From: Fallopia convolvulus
Lineage: Eukaryota > Streptophyta > Magnoliopsida > Caryophyllales > Polygonaceae
NCBI GenBank assembly: GCA_964016875.1
Contig: OZ024735.1
Location: 1,914,469-1,978,468, forward strand
DNA: 64,000 bases
Reading direction: 5' to 3'
Position numbers and translations under genes: made by a program. The notes beneath the pieces were generated by a model, which was given only the letters and a program-made list of their open reading frames with translations, was not told the origin of the DNA and ran no database searches. The first letter of the stretch is position 1. Each line of letters opens with the position of its first letter. Positions 1 through 12,094 of this stretch are shown piece by piece.

Positions 1-696
1 AACACAAAACCTCAAGTAGTAGAAGAAAGAAACACATCAATTGAAATAAAAACCATAATAAATTAGATTCAAAAGCTGAAACAGATATAGATTTTGATGT
101 AAAAGAAAATGTCCCCAAAGTAAAATTCAAGACAAGCCCATCACATACACCCAATGACCCACCTGAACAATCGATGAAACCAACAATTGCTTCAACTTGC
201 ATTAACATTGCTCTACCTATACCAATTCTCTGTTTAGTGCACTATAGATCTATTATTGCATTGCCACGCGATTCCAAAATTAAACTTAAGTACATTATAT
301 ATACCAACATAAGAGATTGAAAACACATTCTATTACATGATTATATCGCCTCAACAAAATGTCGACAACATCAGACTCGCAATTGCAAAAACACAAACAT
401 GTAAATAACACTGCAAGATCAGGATATACATTTTAAATCAAGTGAAAGAGCAATAATAGAGACGCCAATACCTTTTCGCAGACCACTTAAGTTAATACCC
501 AACACACGAACACACTATATATAGGATAGGCAAAACGTGTCAGAGTTACATTCAAACCATGCGACTTCACTTACAATAATTGATGACGCGCAAATCAAAA
601 CACTGGGATAGTTGAACAGCCTGATCCATTGCATGCATCCATGTCGGCAACCCGAGACTCTTCGTTTGTCCCGCGTGGTTTTAATTCCAACTCCAC

Positions 697-705
697 TATA
701 AAATA
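697..705 (+). promoter_or_regulatory. TATA box of F-box gene copy 1
   Basis: TATAAAATA stands about 95 bases before the ATG at 800, a normal distance for a plant core promoter with a short leader. The same box is kept in copy 2 at 10108-10116. Confidence 0.55.
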
Positions 706-799
706 AACTGAAAGTCCCTCAATCCTCTCACCGTTGCCAACAGCGAGTTTCCCCTCTGAAAATTTCTATCTGTCTCATCTATCCTCTCGTCTAATACCA

Positions 800-1753
800 A
801 TGGGAAAGCCTTCTACAAAAATAGCAAAGAAAGCAATAACAAAGGCCAAAAAAAACTGCCTTTTGAAAAGGAAGAAACCTAATTTCTTACAAACTCTGCC
901 CCACGAAATTATCATTGAAATTGTCTCTAAACTCGCAACTTCATCCGTACCTGGTTTAAGCAGTTGCAAACTCAGGTAAATTAGCATTGCATATTTCGTT
1001 ACATCTTTTCGTACTGATTACGGTTTAAACAACTAAATTCATATGTTTCCCCTTTTAATTGGTTATTCAGTTGCAAAGCTCTACGGGATATTGGCAACGA
1101 CAAATTCGTGCTTCGCAACGTCGACATAGAAAACTTCGTTATCCGCCACCCCTATCATTATCGGAACATGCAATCCACCTTGGACTACATACAACACTGT
1201 GCCGACTCAGACAATCCTTGTGCATTATTCCACCAAGGAATGGTATGGAAGCAGCGATCTTCCAGTTTTTTCCCTGCAACTATTTCGGATATAATGGTTT
1301 TATCTAATCTTTTGTTCTTCTATGCAGAATCAATACTTTTGGGAAATGCAGGAACAAATAGGACTCAAATACCTTCGCAGGGCCGCAAACTTAGGCCACA
1401 AAACTGCTTCCTATGTCTTGGGCCTCATCATACTGTGCTCCGGGTCTGAAACTGAGAAGCACAAAGGCGTACAGCTAATATGGGAAGTGAAAGAATACAC
1501 TGGGAAACAAATTGTTCTCCATCGTAGAAAAGTCAACGAATATATATACCACGTATGGCGAACCCCTGACCTCTGCAATCGATTCGAACAGATTCGGTTT
1601 AACAAGGACCAACCTCAAAATCATGAAAACTGCAGGAGGAAGTGTGGTTGGGTGGAAAACGCCTACTTAGTCGAAAATGAAGATGATGGACTCTTTTGCA
1701 AAAACTGCACTTTTGAATATGAATCACGCTTCTTCTGTACCTATTTCATATGA
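800..1753 (+). CDS. F-box protein, At2g35280/At1g67623-like, three exons
   Basis: Exons 800-975, 1071-1242 and 1328-1753 join in frame through GT-AG introns into a 257-residue protein; phases are 2 and 0, and the second join reads FHQGM|NQYFW. The start is the ATG of MGKPSTK; the frame is open further upstream only from a non-ATG codon. A lysine-rich leader of about 25 residues is followed by an F-box (FLQTLPHEIIIEIVSKLA), which in this family binds SKP1 of SCF ubiquitin ligases. A Sel1/TPR-like helical stretch follows (residues about 100-150, GHKTASYVLG). The tail is Cys-rich, with NCRRKCGW, FCKNC and RFFC. The substrate is unknown. The family assignment rests on domain order and recalled resemblance, not on a search. 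Confidence 0.75.
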
Positions 1754-1935
1754 TTCTGTATCTGTTATTTTCCTATTTTTCAAATTCCGTTTATGTAATT
1801 TAAAAAAAATATAATTTTTTTTTCTTTTCTGTCGCAATTACAACATCCAGATTCCATATTTATACAAATCGATACAATAAAATTAAAGATAAATTATTAC
1901 CATTTTAACGGATTATATTTACAACTACATATAAA

Positions 1936-2053
1936 GGCCCAGTCCAACTTCTTCCAACGGGCCCGGTCCAACTTCTTCCAACGGGCCCGGTCCAACTTCT
2001 TCCAACAGGCCCGGTCCAACTTCTTCCAACGGGCCCGGTCCACCTTCTACCTC
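1936..2053 (+). repeat. 24-bp minisatellite, about five copies
   Basis: The unit GGCCCGGTCCAACTTCTTCC plus AACG starts at 1936, 1960, 1984 and 2008, and a partial fifth copy starts at 2032. The paralogous site at 11338 has only one full unit and a partial one. It lies about 180 bases 3' of the stop codon of the F-box gene. Confidence 0.9.
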
Positions 2054-2199
2054 TTAATGATCTACGCTATCGGCCTCTCCACTCGCCTATAATTTCGACA
2101 GCATCATCAACATCAGCAGCCGCATTATTGCTCCGTCGCTTCCCACATTCTACTCTCACCTCCATCTTATCGCCGACGAATTTAGCCTTTTTGATCTCC

Positions 2200-3050
2200 C
2201 TTGAACAGGCCCATTAGTACATAGAATTATAGTAGTTCAGTAGTTTTCTCCGACAGTCCGGATCTTTTTCTGAATTCAACAGGCCTAATAACCGAGTTTG
2301 ACCCATTACCTGTGAATATAAGCTTTGCTAATTATAGTATATTTATAATGACAACGTTGAATTTAAGATTTGCACCATTTATTATTCTACTTATATAGGG
2401 CCTGTCCATTAAATTAGTACAAAAAAAGATTGTATTAGAAGTCTCAAAGTCCATCTTTATAAGAATCGTCGTCATAAAGACAAACAACACCATGTAGGGT
2501 GCCGGGTCGAGTGATCAAGTCGGTTGACCGGGTCGGGTGATCGGGTCAGGTGATCGGGCCGGGTCTGGCCGGGTGAGGCTAGACCTAAAACCGTACCCCC
2601 TCCATCACTCGCTCACTCGTCACCCATTTTCACCCGTTTTTAATCGTGTTTTTTCGGTTTTATTCTTGATCGGTTTTTCAGGTACCAATTGGGTGCGAGT
2701 GAAATTGCCAAATCTACATTTACCTTTTAATATTGTCTTTACTTACCACCATACACAGATTGCATTTTGTAGCACCGGGCCATCCAAACTGCCTGCCTGG
2801 CCCATAGACCGAAGCCCAAATTCATGTATTTCTTCATGTCAATATGGCCCACTACTCCAGGTCCACCTTCGGCTCTACCAAACAGCTATAACCCTAGATT
2901 CATAACTTCAGCCCAACTATTATACAAGATCACAGTTTTACACTTATTGGACTCAATAATGTTGGTATTTATCCATATTTTTATGTTGTAAATCTCGGGA
3001 ATTTTACTTCAACCCTATCGCACAAAAAAAAAAACTGGATTCCAAAAACC
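2200..3050. other. Intergenic, with a GGGTCGGGTGATC-type simple repeat
   Basis: No gene is seen. At about 2498-2575 there is a short degenerate repeat of GGGTCGGGTGATCGGG type. GGCCCA/GCCCA motifs and an AACCCTAG box occur near 2775-2930, upstream of the pseudogene at 3729, and may be remains of its promoter. A possible untranslated first exon ends at 3079 with GAAGAG|GTATGC. Confidence 0.4.
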
Positions 3051-3728
3051 ATTGAGCGATAGCATCTTCGCCGAAGAGGTATGCGCTCCGCCACAAACTC
3101 ATTTCTTATGCCCTATTCTAATCACTTAGTATGACCTTTGTCTTGTTTATAGCAGCTGTACATTTCATGGTTAAACTGTGCATACAAAGGTTCTTATTGT
3201 TTCACTGGATCATAGATTTTTTATTATCTTTTAAATTCATATTTGTTATTGATTAGGCACTTCGTTGTTGATTACAAGACATTAGTATCTGCTTAAGAAG
3301 TGCTATATTTCCTCAATTTCAGGTCAATATGGCATTCATAAAATTAGGGTTATACCTGTTGTCGTCTGTGAACTTATATGTCTATTGATTCAGCATAAAA
3401 GGTCCGGTCATATATTTTATCCATACTAACTTCAAATATTTTGATGCTAAATTGAACATATTTAAAGTTTATAAGAATGCCTGAGTTTAGTAGTGTATAG
3501 TACCATGTAGCGGCTAAAATAGTTAAATTGTCAAATACTGCAGAACTATTTGTTTGAAGCTACATAGGTGAAAGCCTTTTTTTGTGTACAACTAAAACAA
3601 CGTAAATATAAGTTATACAGATGGAGATATGTTTTGTTATTCAAATCAGTGTCATCACTACCTAATGTTGTCCTTTTATGAATTGCATATGTACAGCAGT
3701 GCATAATATAACCGACAACGCCTCACCC

Positions 3729-4899
3729 ATGGAATACATACCGGATCCCATCGTAACCCATATTCTCAGTTACCTTAGCCCTACGGATCTCATCAAATAT
3801 CAACTTGTTGCTCACAGCTGGCAACACATAATTCTAAGCCGTCACTTTCGTCACCTTCACAAAAAGGCATACACAGACTCATACCACCATGACAGTGTCA
3901 TGGTAGTACAAGGACCACGTCAAGAGTGTGTAGAGAGGTCCACACTGACACTGCATAAGAAGGGGCCTTCCTATAATTACATTAGGCAATACTCACCTCC
4001 CACAGGGCTGGAGCTACCACCAATCTGCTCATGGGCTTCACCTGCTCACACATTACACGAGATCTTCCCGTGGGTATTACAAACCAGAACCCAGCAGACT
4101 AATGTTATGGAACCCATCCACAAGAAGACAAGTTTTGCTGCCAAATATAGCCCTCCAAAAGCACTTGTTTCCAATAAAATTCATTGTCAATCTGGGTGTT
4201 GGATATGTAGAATCACTACACACATATAGGGTTGTAGTTTTAATTTTTCACCGTCGTCCTTTGTACGCAGCTGCATTCTTCACCCTTAGCACAATGACCT
4301 GGACAAAGTTCCTTTACAATGGGCCAGAGCTACTATGGACAACTGATCTCATAAATAAATCTGGCCTGGAACACAACGGGATGTTGTATTTTGTCAACTA
4401 CAATAGAATACAATACACAGTAGAATTAGTCTCAGTACACCTAGAAATTGGAGCCTTGAAGAAATTCTTGTGTCCTCCAGAGGTGTACACATCAAAGGCA
4501 CCTGTTTAGTATTACAGACCAGGTACAACTCAAGAACAGATCCACGCTGGCATTTCTGATTTCATTACCTCTGTGTGGACCTTAGAAACCCACAAGATTA
4601 CACTTGAGGCACCAATCTGGCATAAAACCTACACATTAAATCTGCCCTTTACAAGCCGCAACAATCTGCTTGTGGATGACGATATACTCATACATCGTGC
4701 CCATAGGCGTCGTAGAATTCAGACACTTGCACAAAGGGATCTCGTTCAACACAAAGAAATTGCCATACGTCACAACCTTTCCACATGCATAACTTCAAAG
4801 ATCCTCGTTCCTTATGCAAGCTACAACTACTTCTACCACATAACTCCATATGTCCCGAATTTAGCTCTTCTGGATGCCCCACCATCACCATTTCCTTGA
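3729..4899 (+). pseudogene. F-box/FBA-like protein pseudogene A
   Basis: The frame opens at ATG 3729 with an F-box (MEYIPDPIVTHILSYL, then LIKYQLVAHSWQHII). The upstream AG at about 3699 could be a leader acceptor. After about residue 80 (VQGPRQECVERS) the frame is lost. The FBA-like part resumes one frame over near 4096 with LMLWNPSTRRQVLLPN and LGVGYV, and runs to 4899. It is cut once by an in-frame TAG at 4507. Compared with the intact paralogue at 17024, everything from the F-box to the C-terminal NYFYHITPY motif is present in order. It is a full-length but dead copy with at least one frameshift and one stop. Confidence 0.75.
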
Positions 4900-6240
4900 G
4901 GTATTATATTTTACTACAGTAATAAAGTACACGCTATCAGCTTAGCCTATGAAAAAGGAGTCATTTTTTTATCTTGCATATGACAAATGTATTCTACACA
5001 TTTCACTTCAGTATGTTATTGTGATCGTGTCATCTGGCATTATAATTTGATCTTTTTTCCACAGCTGAAGACAATAAACCAAACAACAATCTGCTATTGA
5101 ATACGATCATCCTGCAAATTGGTAAGCGTTTAAATTTTGCCATTGCTGACCTTTTAGTATGTTACATACAATAGCTGCCTGAATTAACTTTATCACCCAT
5201 ACTATTTTGACCCTTCTTCCCTGGTTATCAATATTACCTATTTCTGTTCCCCATATAATATGAATAACTTGCGATACAATTTATAGCGATCATTTTGAAG
5301 ACTACTACCTAAGTAGTACTCACACGTCCACTTCTGGTACCTGGCTATGATGCCAGCAACTATGGAAGCTACTGTGTTCGTATACCTTTTTCCATGCACC
5401 TAATGAAGCTTATCAATCTTGAACGTCTTCTTCTTGCCTGTGCAATAACATGGCCAACTACAGTACTATAATCGGCTGTTCTTAAGTATGGACTCACAAC
5501 TTGTTTTTGCAGACAGTATATATTGCTCAGCCTTACACCTAGACTGAGTACAACGCTGTTAAATTTTAATGCCCCATTTTGTTGTTGTCTATGACAACAT
5601 TGTAGAACACTATGTAGCAAGTAGATTATAAATACGGCCAGCATTGCTTATGTTGTCTAACTCTGCCTATAATATCCACATTCGCTTTTTCCTCCATCTC
5701 TGTACACTAGCACCTTATTTAACTACCTTGTTGAGACGACAGTAAAAACCATTCCTTTAATCAAGTCATTACTTTGTTCCAGAACGAATACATTCTATTT
5801 GCCAATAACTTTTCGCATTTTCAATATATAGGAATGACTCAAATTTCTGAAAAACCTTATGATACTTGAGACAACCATCATAGATTAACACAAATGATGT
5901 ATTCTATTTTCGTCGTACAGGTCTTTTCTCGTCATTTTTGTTACTGGTGACCTAATTTCTATATGATTAATAGAATTTATTCAGTCAGATCATTGTCTAA
6001 TGATGAGTTATATCTTTTACATTTCTGCCCTGATTCAAGCTCTCAAACTCATGAAGCTTATATGTAATGAACCAATTACGCCTTCATGTCAATCGCTATT
6101 GCATAAAACATTGACAGTTGGAAGTAAATGTTGAATAGAACTAAAAGGGCATTTATACTACAACACCGTAAAATCATAAATAACTTCTTCCTCCAACTTG
6201 TTGATCTATAAGTATACAGTGGACAGACCCATCAGAACAT
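4900..6240. other. Intergenic, no gene recognised
   Basis: AT-rich DNA with short open frames only, such as 5369-5644 on the - strand. No splice-supported gene or terminal repeat was found by eye. Confidence 0.4.
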
Positions 6241-6335
6241 ATTGAATCGTAATTATACGCGGCCACCTTCTTAAATAACAATCCTTTTACATAACAAGCC
6301 CATACCTCGGCCCAATAGGTGTAGCAAGCCCATAA
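6241..6335 (+). promoter_or_regulatory. Promoter-like GCCCA block, copy of 13861-13950
   Basis: ACGCGGCCACCTTC, AATAACAATCC, AAGCCCATA, CGGCCCAATAGGTGTAG and AAGCCCATA follow in the same order as in the block upstream of F-box pseudogene C at 13861-13950. GCCCA motifs are site II-type elements bound by TCP factors. No F-box reading frame is left downstream here, so the gene it once served has been lost or replaced. Confidence 0.45.
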
Positions 6336-6339
6336 ATCG

Positions 6340-9300
6340 ATATTTTTCTTACTTGTGTTTGTAAATAATCCTTTATTAATTCATTTTGCTTTTGATTTTT
6401 TTAACTCCTTCTGCATTTGTAACTTCAATCTTAATTGATTTTGGTGTGTCACTTTCGTAAGAGGAAGAGGGATTCCAACCAAATCAGAGAGAGAGGAGAG
6501 AGGAGTTTGGATAAGCCTGCGGTGAACGGTGTTGGTGGAGCTACAAGCGAGCGAGTTGGTGAAAGAGGACCACCATATGTTATGTACTCATATGTATTTA
6601 CAATATCTCATATTTGACTCATTGTCAGGTATCATATGTGAATAGCTGGTGTTATGGTGATGATTAGTCCATTACAAAGGCAAACATTTTGACCTCTGCT
6701 TCCATAAGCAACATATGCACTTTCAATTTGCAGCTGAGGAGCTATACTATATGCCTATAGCACTGCACGCTTACTATCTCAATATGATTTTGTGCACTTA
6801 AATCTTCTAGACTACTAAATCAAATTGCAGTCGTTGTCAATATCTCCCTAACTCATTTTGTACCAGATATTATGCGGAAATTATATCCTCCATGTAACAT
6901 TTGTGTACAACTTCAACTCTATATTATGATGGCTTTAGTTTCGTATAACTGATATGGCATCACACACCTTTGAAAGCCCCTCAGACTAACCTATAAGACA
7001 GACACCTCACCTTAGTTATTCGCATTTTGTACTCTATCAAGAATTCGACAGAATAAACCAACATTATGCACATCCAAAACTAATAAGTACATATCAAGCA
7101 TTTATGTAAAGAACATATGAATAGCAGTAGAGAGCATTATACTGTAAACCTATTCGTTGTAATTAAATGTAGGAATAGTTTGTTATTTTTAACCTAGGAC
7201 GCAAGTTAATGAAAATATATTAAAGAGTTAACTCATTTTGACCAGCCAACAAAGTATTGCTAAACTGGTAACAAACTCTACAGGACAACGCAAGTTTTGG
7301 TGGGTGATTGCCACAAGGAAAAAGATTTCCACACAAATTATCACACGAAAAATCTGGTGTTGTGGAACATACCATCTGAAAGAAATATTTAACAAGGTAC
7401 AATTTTTTTACAGAATAAATCACTCTGAGGAAGTATGACAGATGTTTAAAGAGGTAAAAAGAATATAATTGCATCAAAGGCGGTTAAAAAAACGACCATT
7501 CTATCGACTCCAACATGTTGGCCACGACTTGACCTCCAAACAAGTTCTGCACATGGAGGGCATGGTGTACATGGTGTTGGTTCACTCTGGTAATTTAATT
7601 TCTTCTTCTTTGGCTAAAGTGTGTACTTTAAATTAGGAGGAGATCTAGGACCATGGCACCTGCATTTAGAAAAATGATCCTTGATTAAAAAAAAAGGTTA
7701 AAAAAATGGATCAAAAGTAGTATCATGCGATTGACAGACTTGTTTGATGAAGAGATTGAAAGAGGAATAGCAAGACGAATTAGCCTTGATTTGGTAGAGG
7801 AGGAAGAATGAGGTCACCTGCCACAATGCACAGCAAATATCAATCAAAGATTACGTGGATCAGAGTCTTCAGAATGCAGCATTTTCCAACCAAACTTTAA
7901 AAGATGTCCGAGAGTACCTCTGCTTTCAAGCATTCTCAACAAATGAGGCAGCATGGTAAGTTTATCCTGCACAGATGCAGAACTTGATACCAAAACATTC
8001 AAGTATGTGTCAAAAGAATATTACGACAGGCATTTTCCAAACAAAATTAGAGAACTAATCATTAAAGTAAGTGAATGCTGCACAATCAATAGAACTCACC
8101 GAAGGAAGCTGGCACCAATCATTTACAAGCTGGAACAAAAAGATATTGTCACTTCAGCTCATCCACATTGAAATATTTTGATGCTGCTTCAATCTACAAA
8201 CAAAATTAAGAAATCAAATACTATGGGCAAAAGCTACATTTGAAAGCTACATAGGCTAAAATCAACTGTCTTACACAAACAATGTACAACTTATACTATG
8301 AGGAAAAAAGGAGAACGCCTTTTAGAACTCACTTCCAGACTCTTGCAAATTTCATAATGAAGCCGAGAGACCCTCTCAATTTCAAAATTCAAGTCGTGTT
8401 CCTCCATAGGCCAACTAAGCAATCACAGACCTTTAAATTGGAGAAACACAATGTTAATATAACTAGACAATCATGTTCACATAATAGAGTATATGCATTT
8501 GTTAGCAAATAAGTACTACTATGATATTTAATGTTACAGATTAGTAGAAGTACTTGAACTGACATTTCACGTAGCTACTTAAATAAGAGGATGCAGTAGA
8601 AAACAGCATAAAAGTACACACTAAAGGCACAGTCATGAGAAGGAGTCCTTCCTTTGAATCTCAGATCAAGCCTATACATGTATTTTATGCAACTCCAGTT
8701 ATCCAAATGATCAAACTCAATTCAATGCCAACTCCTGAGGAAAATCCACATAAGAACCTCTATAATAACAAAAAGAAATAAAGTTACTGTAATATGATCC
8801 TTACATGTTTTGTCTTTTGCTGGAAGCAAACCACCAAAACCCCCAAGAAGGATATAAACTCAGCTTTAGCACAGAGAATTTACATGGCTTATCAAGTGTC
8901 CATCTGAATTGTGCAATAGCGCCTACAAATGTTAAGGGGAACACTGAAATAAGTTGATGTAAGAGTAATTAAATTGAATACAAATCAATAGAAAAATGAC
9001 AGCCTACCTAATTTGGATATTACAATCTTTAGAATGCTTTAACACTAGAGGTTAGCTACTACATAATTGTGAACAACACAAAAGTCTAGCACACAACAAA
9101 GTATCTCATTTTACTCAACAAATCCATCTCAAAATGTGAGGAAACAGGCTAAATCTCTTTTGGGCTTTTTATCAAACATCTTAAATGCAGCAGTCAAAAT
9201 TATAATTAGTTCATATATGTGAACATTAAAAATTTAGTTTATGTATCGGTTTAATTTGCTTGTACTACTCATCATATTTTTGTAACGTTTCAAGCACCAT

Positions 9301-9497
9301 AAACCATGGACGTTCGAAGACATTAACGATGCAAAACTTTGGCTAAAAACTTGAATCTTGGCATACTGAATTAATGTTCGACAAGATTAGTTTTCTGATA
9401 TCAGAACAGAGTAGTTGTTATTTTAGATTGACCTAAATCTCTTTCAGGCATTTAATCAAACACCTTGACTTCATTACAAATTTCATATACCACAGAA
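6340..9497. other. Intergenic, no gene recognised
   Basis: Several frames of 60-86 codons occur (7238-7438, 7953-8171, 8282-8512), but none carries a motif I recognise or has a convincing splice partner. 7953-8171 has some protein-like composition (KEYYDRHFPNKIREL). The sequence looks like decayed genic or transposon DNA between the two F-box duplications. Confidence 0.35.
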
Positions 9498-10107
9498 TGA
9501 CACAAAAGCTCAAGTAGTAAACAAATAGAGATTTTGATATAAAAGAAGATCTCCCCCAAGGTAAAATTCAAGACAACCCCATCACATACACCCAGTGACC
9601 CACCTGAACAATCGATGGAACCAACTATTGCTTTAGGGTTGAATTTCTTTCTCGAATCTACACATAGCTTTTCGATGTTGTACTGGTGCCTTCGTCAAGA
9701 AGATGAATGTTCATCTTGCATTACCATTCCTCTGCCTATGGCAATTCTATGTTTAATATCACCTGAACAAAATGTCGACAACATCAAACTCGCAGTCGAA
9801 AAATCAAACATGTAAATAACACTGGAAGATCAGGATATACATTTTAAATCAAGTGAGAGAGCAATAATAGAGACGCCAATACCTTTTCGCAGACCACTTA
9901 AGTTAATACCCATCACACGAACACACTATATATAGGATAGGCAAAACGTGTCAGAGTTACATTCAAACCATGCGACTTCACTTACAATTATTGATGACGT
10001 GCAAATCAAAACACTGGGATAGTTGAACAGCCCCATCCATTGCATGCATCCATGTCGGCAACCCGAGACTCTTCGTTTGTCCCGCGTGGTTTTAATTCCA
10101 ACTCCAC

Positions 10108-10116
10108 TATAAAATA
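10108..10116 (+). promoter_or_regulatory. TATA box of F-box gene copy 2
   Basis: TATAAAATA is preserved at the same distance from the start codon as in copy 1, so the copy may still be transcribed although its frame is broken. Confidence 0.45.
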
Positions 10117-10210
10117 AACTGAAAGTCCCGCAATCCTGTCACCATTGCCAACAGCAAGTTTCCCCTCTCAAAATTTCTATCTGTCTCATCTATCCTCTCG
10201 TCTAATACCA

Positions 10211-11164
10211 ATGGCAAAGCCTTCTACAAAAATAGCAAAGAAAGCAATAACAAAGGCCAAAAAATCTGCCTTCTGAAAAGGAAGAAACCTAGTTTCTTAC
10301 AGACTCTGCCCCGCGAAATTATCGTTGAAATTGTCTCTAAACTCGCATCTTCATCCGTACCTGATTTAAACAGTTGCAAACTCAGGTAAATTAGCATTCC
10401 ATATTTCGTTACATCTTTTCATAGGGATTACGGCTTAAACAACTAAATTCATATGTTTAACCTTTTAATTCGTTACACAGTTGCAAAGCTCTGCGTGATA
10501 TTGGCAACGACAAATCCGTGCTTCGTCACGTCGACATAGATAACTTCGTTATGCCACACCCCTATCATTATCGGAACTTGCAATCCGCCTTGGACTACAT
10601 ACAACACTGTGCCGACTCAGACAATCCTGGCGCATTATTCCACCAAGGAATGGTATGGAAGCAGCGATCTTCCCGGTTCTTTCCCTGGGACTATATCACA
10701 TATAACGCCTTAATCTAATCTTTTGTTCTTCTATGCAGAATCAATACTTTTGGGAAATGCAGGAACAGGCAGGACTCACATACCTTTGCAAGGCAGCAAA
10801 CTTAGGCCACAAAACTGCTTCCTATGTCTTGGGTGTGATCATACTGTGCTGCAAATCTGAAACTGAGGAGGACAAAGGCGTACAATTAATATGGGAAGTG
10901 AAAGCATGCACTGGGAAACAAATTGTTGTCCATCGTAGAAAAGTTAACGCATATCTCTACCGCATATGGCGAATCCCTGACCTCTGCAACAGATTTGAAC
11001 AGATTCGGTTTAACAAGGACCAACCTCAAAATCATACAAACTGCAGGAGGAAGTGTGGTTGGGTGGAAAACGCCTACTTAGTCGAAAACGAAGATGATGG
11101 AGTCTTTTGCAGAAACTGCACTTCTGAATATGAATCACGTTTCTTCTGTAGCTTTTTCAAATGA
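10211..11164 (+). pseudogene. F-box protein, At2g35280/At1g67623-like, frameshifted copy
   Basis: Exons correspond to 10211-10385, 10481-10652 and 10739-11164, with the same splice sites as copy 1. In the A-rich run after codon 16 one base fewer is present than in copy 1, so the frame starting MAKPSTKIAKKAITKAKK runs into TGA at 10274 after 21 codons. No other ATG lies before the F-box in the correct frame. Downstream the F-box (TLPREIIVEIVSKLA), the Sel1-like part and the Cys-rich tail are all open and well conserved, with CKNC changed to CRNC. This suggests a recent break. Use of a non-ATG start, or a sequencing error in the A run, cannot be excluded. Confidence 0.7.
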
Positions 11165-11337
11165 TTCTGTATTTGTTACTTTCTTATTTTTCAAATTCCG
11201 CCTATGTAATTTACAAAAAAAAAATTCCTATTGCGGCAATTACACCATCCAGATTCCAGATTTATGCAAATCGATACAATAAAAATAAATACAGATTATT
11301 AGCATTTTAACGGATTATATTTACAACTACATATCAA

Positions 11338-11385
11338 GGCCCAGTCCAACTTCTTCCAACAGGCCCAGTCCACATTCTACCTCTT
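11338..11385 (+). repeat. 24-bp minisatellite, two units
   Basis: One full GGCCCAGTCCAACTTCTTCC unit and one partial unit are present, equivalent to the five-unit array at 1936 in copy 1. This is probably the ancestral short state. Confidence 0.8.
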
Positions 11386-12094
11386 AATGAGCTACGCTAT
11401 CGGCCTCTCCACTCGCCTATAATTTCGACAGCATCACAACATCAGCAGCCGCCTTATTGCTCCGTCGCTTCCCGCATTCTACCTGCCTCCTCCTTCCTAT
11501 CGCCGACGAATTTAGCCTTCTTGATCTACCAGAAAAGCCACCCTCTGTATTCTTCTTCTGCGGCACTTCGACAGGCAAATACTCTAGGTAACCCTGGTCA
11601 ATTTTGGATTCTTTGGCCCCCGTAGACTTAACACGCGACTCTAGGGTTTAAATCTTTCTACCGCTTTACCTGTTAAATAACTACACCACGGACGAAGTGA
11701 ATATAACTATGTTTCGTAAGGCAAATACTATAGGTAAATTTCACATAAATTATGTACACTTTGGCGTTGGGTATTCTTTTATCGCCTGTAGTAAATTTCT
11801 ACATATCATCGCCTTACTTATTTGTTGTGTTTCATTAGGAAGCTACCATCTAGAGAAAAAAAATCATGAAGGGGTACAATGGCTTCATATTTACGTCATA
11901 GTTTGCTATTTTTTTTATATCAAAATCTACATTCTTTCAGCTGCACAATTAATTTACTTGTAAACATACATTCAAATGCCAGAAAACTTTGGTATTATGA
12001 TTCTGTCAAAGTACAACAAACCATAACAGTAGCTCACTTGCGTGGTTTTCTACTCTGTTAATCGATGTACAATTTCTGTGTTTCAGCAAAAAAA

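Larger units (their letters stand above)
1..2190. repeat. Segmental duplication, copy 1 (contains an F-box gene)
   Basis: This block matches 9498-11533 almost base for base over the promoter, the three exons, both introns and the 3' flank. It runs off the left edge, so the full unit is longer than seen. Copy 1 has about 115 extra bases near 230-345. It lacks a stretch of about 60-90 bases present in copy 2 near 9633-9720. The homology fades after the shared CGACGAATTTAGCC near 2180. The two blocks are in the same orientation, about 9.4 kb apart. Confidence 0.85.
9498..11533. repeat. Segmental duplication, copy 2
   Basis: It is the partner of 1-2190: same order of promoter, exons, introns and 3' flank, with scattered substitutions and a few indels. 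It ends near CGACGAATTTAGCC at 11505-11520, where both copies diverge. Confidence 0.85.

Noticed and set aside
7953..8512. Two + strand frames with protein-like composition
   Set aside because: No domain, no splice support and no continuity between them; kept only as intergenic remarks.
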